A DNA stretch of 64,000 nt from contig OX421498.1 of the NCBI GenBank assembly GCA_949126835.1, positions 812,501 to 876,500 of the forward strand, in the 5' to 3' direction. Both the position numbers and the translations under genes were made by a program. The notes beneath the pieces were generated by a model, which saw nothing but the letters and a program-made list of their open reading frames with translations, was not told the DNA's origin and made no database searches. The first letter of the stretch is position 1, and each line of letters begins with the position of its first letter. The DNA comes from Anisus vortex. Its lineage: Eukaryota > Mollusca > Gastropoda > Planorbidae. This document shows, one piece after another, positions 44,029 through 55,610 of this stretch.

Positions 44029-44545
44029 CTACACTCTACATTGGGGCGCCACAGATGACATGTACACCAGCCTCTTCCATTCCTCCTGTCTCTCAGCCCT
44101 TTTCGTTGCGTCGCACTGCTTTACTCTCGTCCACTCCCTGATGTTGTCCTCCCATCGTTTTCTTTTGTCTTCCTCTCTTTCTCCCTCCTCTGGGTGGTGC
44201 CCTGCAGAATAGTTTTGGCAAGTCCTTTGGTTCTCATGTGGCCCTACCATTCCAGTTTTCTTTTCTTGACTGTGGCCAGCAGGTTGTTGTATTGTCCAAT
44301 TTCCTGGAGTATCCCTTTGCGTATATAAGGCTTATTGGAGATGTTGTCTTTATAGCAGATGCCGAAAAAGTTTCTAAAGCATCTCATCTCCATGGCGTTT
44401 ATCTTCCTTTCTAGCACAGCTGTTAATGTCCATGACTCACAAGCATATAAGAAAATTGAAATGGACCAGTGAGCGCATTAGCCTGATGTTGGTGCTGAAG
44501 GCTAAGTTCTTGTCTTTCCATATGTAACTATGCTTCGTTAGTTCT
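44029..44545 (-). mobile_element. RTE-like LINE C-terminal fragment, unit 3
   Basis: Homologous to 6472-6960 but more broken; frame pieces such as EEDKRKRWEDNIREWT are still readable on the minus strand. Confidence 0.7.
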
Positions 44546-44638
44546 GGCAGATGAATTAGGTCGCATGTGTCTAATATGTGTGTTAATGTGTTTAATATAC
44601 CGCGTACATATGTTATGTAAAGTTGTGTTTATTTGTAA

Positions 44639-44674
44639 TATATATATATATATATATGAGTGACAATTGGAGTT

Positions 44675-44756
<82 letters not shown>

Positions 44757-44901
44757 CAATGATTAAGCTCCTAAAGTAACTAGATCTAGCCAATACACAA
44801 ATTCCCTATGTTTTTTCTATGTTCTAGTTGTGCCATCGACTCGCCATTGAAAAGAAACAAAACATATAGGGGTATCTATCTATCAATCTATCAAATTATC
44901 A

Positions 44902-44951
<50 letters not shown>

Positions 44952-45410
44952 AAATCTATCAATCTATCAATCAATCTATCTATCTATCAATCTATCTATC
45001 TATCAATCTATCAATCTATCAATCTATCAATCAATCTATCTATCTATCCATCTATTTATCTATCTATTAATTTATCCATACATCTATTTATTAATCTATC
45101 TATCTATTTATCTATCAATCAATCTATCTATCTATTTAACTATCTATTAATTTATCTATCTATTTATCTATCCATCTATCTATCTACCAATCTATCAATC
45201 TATAAATCTATCATCTATCAATCTATCAATCTATAAGTCTATCAATCTATCAATCTATCAATTTATTATCCATATATCATTCTATCTATGTATCTATCTA
45301 TATCTCTATTCTATCTATAATTCTCGTTTCTATCTCGATAAATATATATTTTGTTATTTGTCATTCTCCCTGTCTCTCTCTCTTTCTCTCTCTCTCTCTC
45401 TATCTTTCTA
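44639..45410. repeat. Microsatellite block, unit 3
   Basis: Short (at)n, a long (ga)n (44676-44753), an ATCT array (44872-45330) and (ct)n. Lengths differ from units 1 and 2. Confidence 0.95.
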
Positions 45411-45724
45411 CCTATCTACCTGTCCATATTTCTCTTTTCACTCTTCAAAAAAGTAAATGTTTTTTTTAATCTATATTCCTCTTTCTCTCTTTCTCCCCAT
45501 TATAGATATATATCTATATATCTATTTATTTATATCCATCTCCTTCTTCATTACTTCCTCCCTTTCCCCCCCCTCTCTCTCTCTGTATATATAATACATG
45601 TAAATAATCTATCAATTTATCAGTCGTTTGTTAATCGATAAATATCTAGAAAATACGTTCATTAATATTTATCAATCTATTTTTTATCCGTTCGTTTCTT
45701 ACCTCGACCTTTTATTGTGTTGAA

Positions 45725-46030
45725 GGTACAAGTAAACTAACACTTTTACTTCATGGTGTACTTTGGGTGTAGTGAATCGGCGCTCATCATTTATCTTTGT
45801 CATAGTATACTAGGGGATAGTGTAGCCAAAAAAAATGCCCACACACGTCAATCTTACTTTCATTAACTATAATTGCATGTACCGTGTGAGCTGAGTAGAC
45901 TATTGGCTACAATCTAAATCTGGTTAAAACAAAAATCGAATTTTACCTGGATTCGAAACAAAAATCATTGGTCTGGCATCAACGCATTGTCGCTATGCTA
46001 CTACTGTCACATTGATTTTGATTTCAGTTT
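45725..46030 (-). mobile_element. tRNA-derived SINE, unit 3
   Basis: Copy of 8251-8545 with a mutated box B (ggattcgaaac on the plus strand). Confidence 0.55.
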
Positions 46031-46129
46031 GTGTGTGTGTGCATTCTTTTTTTCTTTATCGTACAATTTTAACTATAAATATTTATTTGGTTTTATGTTC
46101 ATATCTGAATCGTCTTTTACATTTCCTCT

Positions 46130-46563
46130 TTATGTGATACTTTATATACAGTGATGCTTTATATACAGTGATACTTTATATACAGTGAAACTTTATATAC
46201 AGTGAAACTTTATATACAGTGATACATAATATACAGTGATACATTATATACAGTGATACTTTATATACAGTGAAACTTTATATACAGTGATACATTATAT
46301 ACAGTGATACTTTATATACAGTGATACATTATATACAGTGATACTTTATATACAGTGATACTTTATATACAGTGATACATTATATACAGTGATACATTAT
46401 ATACAGTGATACTTTATATACAGTGATACATTATATACAGTGATACTTTATATACAGTGATACTTTATATACAGTGATACATTATATACAGTGATACTTT
46501 ATATACAGTGATACATTATATACAGTGATACATTATATACAGTGATATTTTATATACAGTGAT
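46130..46563. repeat. 17-bp satellite, unit 3 (no retrotransposon)
   Basis: About 25 copies of the unit that flanks the Gmr1-like element in units 1 and 2, here without the element. About 100 bp of the right flank seen at 15150-15255 is missing. Confidence 0.95.
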
Positions 46564-46963
46564 ATGAAAGTTCCGTTGGTGCAGTATCGTCAAGCACCCT
46601 CAAGTAAAGTATCGTATTGATAATTTATATGTCTGCACACTGTATCGATATTTTAGTACTTCTATGGTAGAGTATCGTAGAGAGTATAGATATTTGATAT
46701 GTATGTATATTGTAGCGATATGGTAGAGAATGTCGCCATGTTGCAGAAAATGTCTTTGTATTGTACTTTAGGATAAACTGTTCTACACAAACAGATGCTG
46801 GTTCAAGTGATAACAATAATAACAATATCAATAATAATGGTATTAATATTGGTAATAAATATCCACTTGAATATATAAATAATATATTAAAACGCCATAA
46901 GATCAAATAGATTTACGGTCGGAGAGATATATTGTTTTATTAGCTAATATATCTTACATGTCT
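46564..46963 (+). other. Spacer with Asn-rich candidate exon, unit 3
   Basis: Candidate terminal exon after tgtactttag ends at 46909 (KYPLEYINNILKRHKIK). It differs from units 1 and 2 by a few substitutions, and the upstream start seen there is replaced by a stop. Confidence 0.25.
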
Positions 46964-47335
46964 CTTTTTTTTAAAACCGGAAGAGCCTTCCACTTCTTTC
47001 GTCCAGTGCGTAGTTTGGAAAGGGATAGGTCAAGAGGGGCTCACCAAGATCCTGTCCGAGACTTGCCACCTCGCGGTACGCCGATCGGGCTAGCCGCGTA
47101 CCATAGGGAACGGCCGCAGCAGCGACATGCACTATACTGCTTCTCTACACCTGCGTAATTTCACCGGATCATTAACGTCGCCCGGCAGCACAGATTTCAG
47201 ACTACTGGCCTGGACACCCTGGCACCCGAGCTTGGCGAGATGGGCTGTAACGCACATTCTTTCCTCCCCATCAAGTCTCGGTGAAATCTCGAACGCGCTA
47301 CAAGGGCTGTCTCCAGCGCGTTAGCCCACACAGGT
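46964..47335 (-). mobile_element. Probable GC-rich SINE, unit 3
   Basis: Homologous to 15720-16085 with several substitutions. Confidence 0.4.
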
Positions 47336-47685
47336 GTACACTTAATGGGAGTCTATCGGTGGTTTCCACACTTGGCCAGCTTTGAGTGAGGCCCATAGTA
47401 GTGACATTTAAACGAAATAATAATTATTCTTTTTCACAATTACAAAGAAAAGTTGGCAATATTAATAATAATAATAATAATGATGCTTATATGGCGCATA
47501 TCCCGTTGGTAACAGTTCTATAATATTGTTTACTGTTAGCTGGCTGTAATTTTAGTATTGCCAAAAAAACAACTTTCCTAATACCAAATTTGTTTATACA
47601 CCATATACAATATTAAGAAATGTGTTCTTATTTCATGTCTCCATTAATGGTTGCAGCCTACAACACTTCCGTTTTTTTTTTTTAG

Positions 47686-47761
47686 ATTCCGCCAGGCTGC
47701 TGGTGCGCATGCGTGGACGATAGCTCTGCGCTAACAGAGGAAGAGATTCGGATCTTCCGGG
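47686..47761 (+). other. Exon-like 76-nt island, unit 3
   Basis: Acceptor tttttttttag and donor GTAAGA; frame GCWCACVDDSSALTEEEIRI. Same length as 16432-16507 despite four substitutions, two of them silent. Confidence 0.35.
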
Positions 47762-49305
47762 GTAAGAATTTGGATTGAAACTCAGAAAAATTTGCTGCTG
47801 GACAAATTGGTAAGATGCTTGGTGAAATCAAAGACTATAATACGATGGACCGTTTGCTCTATTTTTAGAACTTAAATGTTATTTTTCCGTGCGCATCCAA
47901 TAACGCTGTCTTAAATGACTTCTACGAACCTACGTTTGCCTAAATGCTTCCGATTTTAATTGTAATTTTCACTTGAAAAAGTCATAGCGATGAAATAAAA
48001 CGGAAGTTCACAGTACAAAAGGGAATCGGGAATTCCGAAAAGAAGTCATTCAAGTCATCAATTAGCAGAAATATTAAACCAAGAGGTCCATCTTATTGTA
48101 GTTTTTGGTTATATTCAATACCTTCTTTATATACAGACAGAAGAAGTAAAAATATTACTCTAATGCAAACAGACCAGTAGAGTAAATAGAGAGTAGCCTA
48201 TCTTGTACAAATTGTTCATCTAATGGAGATACACGAAAGGCCTGCAAGGAGCAGACGACAAGAGGGCGCCACTAGAGCTGCCTGGCCTTTCACGTCTGCT
48301 AGTGAATTATGGACTCAATTAATGCAGGTTAAGGATCCATTTTTTTCAGCTCTAAATTTTTTTTTTTAAATGACAATATTGAAAAATCTTAAGTATAAGC
48401 CGCACCCGTGAATAAGCCGCACCTATGTATATTTCGCAGGTATAAATTGGAAGATCAAAAAGAAGTAAAATTAAAGTTCACGTGTACAAGGCGCACTTAA
48501 AATATATTTGGTATAGGCTACCTGTATAATTTTTGGATCCATATTTTTATTTTTCAATGTTGCTGTTGTTCAATTTTAATTTATTTATCGTATCGAGGAT
48601 CAAATATCAGATATATATTATTATACATCATTTTTAAATACTGAAAGCTCAGCATCCAATTAAGAAAGTTATAAAGTCATTTGACTTTCCAATATTTTTT
48701 TTAAATTAAAAATACAAAAGGAAATCGGGAATTACGAAAAGAAGTCATTCGAGTCATCAAATAGCAAAAATATTAAAGCGATCGGTCTAACTTATTATAG
48801 TCTTTGGTAAAATACTAAGTATATTACTGTATAAATATACATTTATATAACATTTTATATGAATACAGTTATGTATATACAATTGTATATGTTATTTTTA
48901 TTGCTTATATATCAATAGTTTTTTTTTAATTTTAATGCATATATAAAACATCAACACATAAATATATCAATATATCTGCATTGAAATACATTTATAAAAC
49001 ATGATTGCATAAAAATAAATATATTAACATTAAAAATTTCTGCATAAAAATACATTTATAATAAACAGAAGGGAAAATTTGGTCAGAAAAGTGAGGCAGC
49101 AAATGAACGCAAATGCTGTCAAGTGTTGCATGAGTTTTAGAGTGGCTGCAAAATATTAACCGTTGATGCTGAACATTTATAGTCAACGTGTCCGTATCGC
49201 ATCTAGTAGAGCAAGTTCTCCGATGCCTAATGGAGTCATTTCGTCCTGCGTTACAGATCAGTGGAGCTCGTGTTTTGTCTAGAGTTGCATTTCAGTCTAA
49301 AACAT
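47762..49305. other. Spacer, unit 3
   Basis: Homologous to 16508-18064. Includes the 48-codon ORF region from about 48225, where the first inverted-repeat pair is kept and the second is one base pair longer. No other gene seen. Confidence 0.4.
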
Positions 49306-50212
49306 CTCTTTCTGTCTCTCTTTCTGTCTCTCTTTCTGTCTCTCTTTCTGTCTCTCTTTCTGTCTCTCTTTCTGTCTCTCTTTCTGTTTCTCTTTCTGTC
49401 TCTCTTTCTGTCTCTCTTTCTGTCTCTCTTTCTGTCTCTCTTTATGTCTCTCTTTCTGTCTCTCTTTCTGTCTCTCTTTCTGTTTCTCTTTCTGTTTCTC
49501 TTTCTGTCTCTCTTTCTGTCTCTCTTTCTGTCTCTCTTTCTGTCTCTCTTTCTGTCTCTCTTTCTGTCTCTCTTCCTGTCTCTCTTCCTGTCTCTCTTTC
49601 TGTCTCTCTTTCTGTCTCTCTTTCTGTCTCTCTTTCTGTTTCTCTTTCTGTCTCTCTTTCTGTCTCTCTTTCTGTCTCTCTTTCTGTCTCTCTTTCTGTC
49701 TCTCTTTCTGTCTCTCTTTCTGTCTCTCTTTCTGTCTCTCTTTCTGTCTCTCTTTCTGTCTCTCTTTCTGTCTCTCTTTCTGTCTCTCGTTCTGTCTCTC
49801 TTTCTGTCTCTCTTTCTGTCTCTCGTTCTGTCTCTCTTTCTGTCTCTCGTTCTGTCTCTCGTTCTGTCTCTCTTTCTGTCTCTCTTTCTGTCTCTCGTTC
49901 TGTCTCTCTTTCTGTCTCTCTTTCTGTCTCTCTTTCTGTCTCTCTGTCTCTCTTTCTGTCTCTCTTTCTGTCTCTCGTTCTGTCTCTCTTTCTGTCTCTC
50001 TTTCTGTCTCTCTTTCTGTCTCTCTTTCTGTCTCTCTTTCTGTCTCTCTTTCTGTCTCTCTTTCTGTCTCTCTTTCTGTCTCTCTTTCTGTCTCTCTTTC
50101 TGTCTCTCTTTCTGTCTCTCTTTCTGTCTCTCTTTCTGTCTCTCTTTCTGTCTCTCTTTCTGTCTCTCTTTCTGTCTCTCTTTCTGTCTCTCGTTCTGTC
50201 TCTCACTCTCAG
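49306..50212. repeat. 12-bp pyrimidine satellite, unit 3 (expanded)
   Basis: About 75 copies of tctctttctgtc with a one-unit phase break near 49940, about 2.5 times the array in units 1 and 2. Confidence 0.97.
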
Positions 50213-50308
50213 AGATTTAGTTTTTATCTCTATAGTGGAACAATCCTGGTTTGTAAATATTTTGTGGTCCCCCCCCCCCCCCAATGTGGCCCCTCCCCCT
50301 CCTTCCAG

Positions 50309-50443
50309 GAATACTGCGAACAACTGTACCTCCAGAACGTGCTGGTCCCTATTTGTGAGTTTTCCGCTCTCGACATTCAGCTCGTCTCCAGTCCATATTC
50401 CTGTATCAGTAACTATTATCAAACACAGAAATTATCGTTTTAG
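50309..50443 (+). other. Exon-like ORF, unit 3 (extended)
   Basis: [20 protein letters not shown] continues past the units 1-2 stop to KLSF and TAG at 50441-50443 (44 codons). Acceptor ctccttccag is kept. Confidence 0.3.
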
Positions 50444-50771
50444 ATATTTGCTTGGATATTGCTTTTTGTCTCAGACATAATTATCGACAAATTATTTTCG
50501 ATTTAAAGTTTGTAATCGACATTTCTTTTTATCTCATGTTACAAATTTCCTACAAACGACGAGCCTTTGTTTACCAGACTTAAAATGTGTAAGTCATTAC
50601 AACTTTCTTATCTCCCCCCTCCCCATCTCTGCCGAATATCAGTAAGCTATTGGCTCACACTGAACATATTGAAAGGTTTCATCCATGTATCAGCTCAAGA
50701 CCTGACAGGTGACTCACCATTTGCACCAGGTATCAGGCTTTTGTATACAATCCTTGTTATGGACATTCCAC

Positions 50772-50972
50772 ATGAATATTTTTCACACCCTGTCATCAAC
50801 GAAGAGGTTAAAGTATTCAGTTACAGACAACAGAATTTCGGCTTCTACTTTTGGCTACACTGGCGCTGTAAGTTTAGTTCTCATCTTCCTTGTCCTGCTG
50901 TGGATGAACTCGACCTACTTACACAAGTTCGCCACATCATTGGGCTACTCGTTAAGTCCTCGAACAACGTAA
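50772..50972 (+). CDS. Small transmembrane protein ORF, unit 3 downstream copy
   Basis: 66 codons with the same hydrophobic core as 18980-19180, C-terminus GYSLSPRTT. Substitutions against units 1 and 2 are partly silent. Followed by the shortened 75-bp satellite. Confidence 0.4.
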   Translation: MNIFHTLSSTKRLKYSVTDNRISASTFGYTGAVSLVLIFLVLLWMNSTYLHKFATSLGYSLSPRTT

Positions 50973-51009
50973 ACCCACGAGTAAACTTCTCATTTTGTTT
51001 GTTTGTTAT

Positions 51010-51390
51010 TTCAGTTCATATGATTCTGTTAAGTTGAAATATAAATCTTGGACCAAATAGAATGTCTAAATAAATTAACTTTATTTCAGTTCATATGAAT
51101 CTGTTAAGTTGAAATATAAATCTTGGACCAAATAGAATGTTTGAATAAATAAACTTTATTTCAGTTCATATGATTCTGTTAAGTTGAAATATAAATCTTG
51201 GACCAAATAGAATGTCTAAATAAATGAACTTTATTTCAGTTCATATGAATCTGTTAAGTTGAAATATAAGTCTTGGACCAAATAGAATGTGTAAATAAAT
51301 TAACTTTATTTCAGTTCATATGATTCTGTTAAGTTGAAATATAAATCTTGGACCAGATAGAATGTCTAAATAAATAAACTTTACAATTTA
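51010..51390. repeat. 75-bp satellite closing unit 3
   Basis: About five monomers, against about twelve in units 1 and 2. Confidence 0.95.
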
Positions 51391-51445
51391 GTTTTTGAAG
51401 CAACTGAAGGGATATAAAACTGTATATTATTTATTATATAAGCTA

Positions 51446-52640
51446 GTATAATATAGTAAATGTTTTAGGCGCTCAATCTACTTAGGATGTTTGCGTCCTA
51501 CGCATATAAGTCTACGTGGTTTGAGTCTTGCCTTGCAATTAGATTTGCGTTTTAAATATTGACATTTTTCCTTGTTTTTAAAATCTGGTGTCCAATTTTA
51601 CCAATTTTCCAATGACAACTATATATTCATGTCTGATTTCTTTTATCAACAGTTGTTAAGGACAAAAATCATGTATTTTAAATCACGTTATAAATTTTGT
51701 TTTGCTTAGATAATAACACGGACGAAAAATAAATACATTTTTATAAAATTTAGATGAAATTGTCACTTAATTTATTTTTAAATTTACAAATATGTAAAAG
51801 TGAAAAATCTCTGTGTTTATGTATGTGCTGATGTATGTGCTGATGTATGTGCTGATGTTTGTGCTGATGTATGTGCTGATGTTTGTGCTGATGTATGTGC
51901 TGATGTATGTGTTTATGTATGTGCTGATTATATTTCTCTTAAGTCAATGGTTTGTATGTAATAGAGAAAGCAATAACATAATTCACATAAAGCGATGCAA
52001 CTAAGGCCTAATTCTTTTTTATATAATATTGACTGGACAGCAAGGTAGACAGTGAGCTTGACTGACAAACTCGACATCATGGGTACGGCCCACAGTGCCG
52101 ACAATCAAAAATACAATTATCCACCACTGACTTGTAGAGGAGATGGGTACCGCCAAGTCTATCGAGGCAACAAAAAGGAAAAATAGGCATTGTCACCCCT
52201 AAACCCAACCTCTAAGATTAAGGGATTAAAAAAATAATTCTACATTGATGGAAAAGAAAGCATAATAATATATGCAATATTCCCTTAGAAAATTTAATTT
52301 TTAGCATAAAAGTGATCATCTTTAAAATTAGTCGAAATTCTTCCAGCATATAAAGAATAACAAATAAAGGCAGCTTGGCTTTGAGCTGGAAACCAGATCT
52401 CTTAGTAATTAGTGGCCACAGTCACCGATGAATATCAACGTCTTGAAAAAAGAGACCTAAAAATCTGATACATTACATGCTTTGTACAAATAAAAAAAAA
52501 AAAAATGTTTTGGCTCCAGGCATCGAACAAAGAAAAAAATGTTTCCAACAGATTTGCACACTTTTCCACGTTAGTTATGCAGGTATTTGCTGCAGGTATT
52601 TGCTGCAGGTATTCGAAGCAGGTATTTGCTGCAGGTATCT
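51446..52640. other. Unit 4 left arm, non-coding
   Basis: Homologous to 1-1090. The 12-bp gtatgtgctgat minisatellite is expanded at 51813-51928. Confidence 0.55.
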
Positions 52641-53097
52641 TTACTTGAAAAGGTTGACGCAGTTTGAAGCGTTGCAAACATTGCCACAATCAACACAGTC
52701 TATACAACTGTTGCAGTTGAAGCAATTTGTGCAGTCCTTGCAATTGCGGCAATTACGACATTCCGCGCAGTCGTAGCAGTTCAAGCAGTTGAAGCAGTTG
52801 ACACAGTCTTCACACTGCATTGCTTCAGTTGCTATATTGGCTTCATTTCTCACATTTGCACCAATGACATCAGTTGAAAGAGAACCTTCCATCGGAACAC
52901 TGGCTGCCGTAACAAGAGTTCTGCAATCTGTGCCTGAGATGTTAGCCTGGGAAAAAAAAGTATACGTTTTATTAAACAATATGTAACAACAATAATGTAA
53001 TCAAAGTACTAGAGTTAAGATTACAAAGCTTTGTTTTTCCATGATGTATTATTTTATCACTGACCGCTAGCGACTGGTCAACGCAGTCCTTAGACAT
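52641..53097 (-). CDS. RING-less (Cys-x-x)n protein, locus D (short ladder)
   Basis: Exon 1 is 53097-53065 (11 codons), the intron is 53064-52947 (118 bp, donor GTCAGT, acceptor tcccag), and exon 2 is 52946-52641. The predicted product is 112 aa. The RING-half deletion is larger than in A-C, so the new ATG lies directly before SKDCVDQSLA. The second zinc pair reads GTDC. The ladder is shorter: 15 in-register Cys, four triplets fewer than loci B and C, then CGNVCNASNCVNLFK. The frame also stays open upstream through the intron to 52979, but splicing is favoured because both splice sites match the intact gene. The 3' flank has about four ctgcagcaaat-type repeats. Confidence 0.6.
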
Positions 53098-53814
53098 CTT
53101 CAGCAGCTGGATGTTCTTTCTTTTCCTGAGATTTTGCCTTTCTTGCCGTAGGTTACTTAAATAGCGTGGATTTCTTTATTAGCGAGGGTGCTGTAGCAGT
53201 TCTAGCACACTAGGCCTATATGTATAAATAAAATAGATAACAAAACATGAATCAGATATGCAAAGACAAATATGAGTTTCAATGCATTAAGTTCAAGTAA
53301 TCACCCACGCCAGTTAAAGGAAGTTAAAAAGTTAACATATTGAAAAGGAATTACTGTTAAGTCCAAATTATCTTTCTAGTTACAACTCTAAGCTGGAAAA
53401 TAATTCTCAACATTTCCATTTCATAACAACAATGAACGCAAATGTAGTTTATATTTAATTTTACGTTTCAGCTACGCTTGGACAATTGTACTGTCACTGA
53501 TTGGGAGGGTAGCTGTAAAGGCTCTTGTTACTGTCATTCGTTAAGGAGGGTAGATGTAAAGACTCTTGTTACGAGAAAGTTTGAGTCTAAGGGATATGAA
53601 TGAAGGGATAAAGCAAAATCTGCTAGGGGTGGTGGAGAAAACTGTAATCTACCTCCTGGATGTCACATAAATACCTTAATACCTGCTTTATTTTAGTACA
53701 TACAAACCATTAAAACAATATGAAGTAACATTTTTATGTTGTCAGTCCTTTGCCTTAGACTAATTCATTTTGTGCGTTACTTTTCATTTATTAAAGGAGT
53801 ATAAAGAGACAACT
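53098..53814. other. 5' flank of locus D
   Basis: Homologous to 1609-2650, with two copies of the gggagggtagatgtaaag minisatellite. No promoter motif identified. Confidence 0.4.
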
Positions 53815-54745
53815 TTTAAATAAACAATGGCTAGACTACAAAAAAAGCTGGACCAACAAATACATAGGTCTTCCAACAATGCTCAGGCTTTACAGAGCAA
53901 TTGTGAAAACTAATGTTCTGTATTGATGTGAGACCTGGACACTGCTAGCAGCCACTGAAAACTATTGTTCTGTATTGATGTGAGACCTAGACACTGCTAG
54001 CAGCCATTGAAAACTATTGTTCTGTATTGATGTGAGACCTGGACACTGCTAGCAGCCACTGAAAACTATTGTTCTGTATTTATGTGAGACCTGGACACTG
54101 CTAGTAGCCATTGAAAACTATTTTTCTGTATTGATGTGAGACCTGGACACTGCTAGTAGCCATTGAAAACTATTTTTCTGTATTTATGTGAGACCTGGAC
54201 ACTGCTAGTAGCCATTGGAAACTATTGTTCTGTATTTATGTGAGACCTGGACACTGCTAGTAGCCATTGAAAACTATTGTTCTGTATTTATGTGAGACCT
54301 GGACACTGCTAGTAGCCATTGAAAACTATTTTTCTGTATTTATGTGAGACCTGGACACTGCTAGTAGCCATTGAAAACTATTTTTCTGTATTGATGTGAG
54401 ACCTAGACACTGCTAGCAGCCATTGAAAACTATTGTTCTGTATTTATGTGAGACCTGGACACTGCTAGTAGCCATTGAAAACTATTGTTCTGTATTGATG
54501 TGAGACCTAGACACTGCTAGTAGCCATTGAAAACTATTGTTCTGTATTGATGTGAGACCTAGACACTGCTAGTAGCCACTGAAAAAAAGTTGCAGTCATT
54601 CGTATCTAAAAGTGCAAGATAAAAATCATTCGAATCTCCCACCTAGAGCACAGGACCGATGAGTATGTCTGGGACAGAATATCATCAATTGTGGGCCCTC
54701 CAGATACATTCGCTCCCACCAACGAACACAACGGTCAAGAGTTGA
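53815..54745 (+). mobile_element. RTE-like LINE 3' fragment with internal tandem array
   Basis: Plus-strand frames around 53826-53910 (MARLQKKLDQQIHRSSNNAQ) lead into a CETWTL motif that is itself repeated in the array 53907-54585, then decayed C-terminal sequence and a gatgatgat tail near 54742. Confidence 0.65.
53907..54585. repeat. 52-bp tandem repeat
   Basis: About 13 copies of a 52-bp unit containing tgttctgtattgatgtgaga and cctggacactgctagcagcc. 52 is not a multiple of three, so it does not preserve the LINE frame. Only one copy exists in unit 1 (about 2750). Confidence 0.95.
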
Positions 54746-55114
54746 TGATGATGAAAATGCTTTTCTAAACATATTTTTAAATAATAAATTATATCACATA
54801 CGTTCATATGGTCCGTGTTGAAATAGATGAGAATATTTATCTATAGTTGGGCTTCAAATAATTGTGAGGTGTCGGTTATAAAAGTATTCCGATGTTTTAC
54901 TTTCTTACCATCCTTTTCTTGTATTGCTTTTATGATAGAAAATATACATCATCGCACTGTTGAACGCTGTCTTATAATTTAATAACAGAGTATGGGAATT
55001 TCCGAAATCCTGTCAAAAGTTTGTATTGAAAATTTCATGTCTGTTGCTATAGATATAAAGATAACGATACAGATCTACTTCCTACATATATATCATAGTC
55101 TATTGGACCGTTAG

Positions 55115-55610
55115 GGCGCCACAGATGGTATGTATATCAGCCTTATCCATTCGTCATTCCCCTCTGCCCTTCTCATTGTATCACACAGTTTTACTCCCGT
55201 CCACTCCCTGATGATATCCTGCCCTCTCCCTGATGTTATCCTCCCATCGTTTCCATTGTCTTCCTCTCTCTCCCTCCTCTGGTGGTGCCATGCAGAATGG
55301 TTTTGGCAAGCCCGTTGGTTCTGGTTATGTGGCCATACCATTTTAGTTTCCTTATCTTGACTTGCATGATGTTCGTTGTGTTGTCTAATACAGAGGGTCA
55401 GCAACCTACGACAAGCGCGCCAGACTTGGCATGTAGAACCTTTTTCATTAGCACGCGAAAGTTACTCAACAGAGCAATTCCAGTATTTTCTGCTAGAAAT
55501 GGAGTGCTAGAGCGGGATACATTTTAAGCGTTTGGCACGCTAAATAAATTAACAATCCTACATTGGGACACTATTATCAAAAGGTTGCCGACCCCTGGTC
55601 TAATATATAT
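55115..55610 (-). mobile_element. RTE-like LINE C-terminal remnant, unit 4
   Basis: Homologous to 3293-3770. Continues at 58123-58470 after a 2.5-kb nested insertion. Confidence 0.7.
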
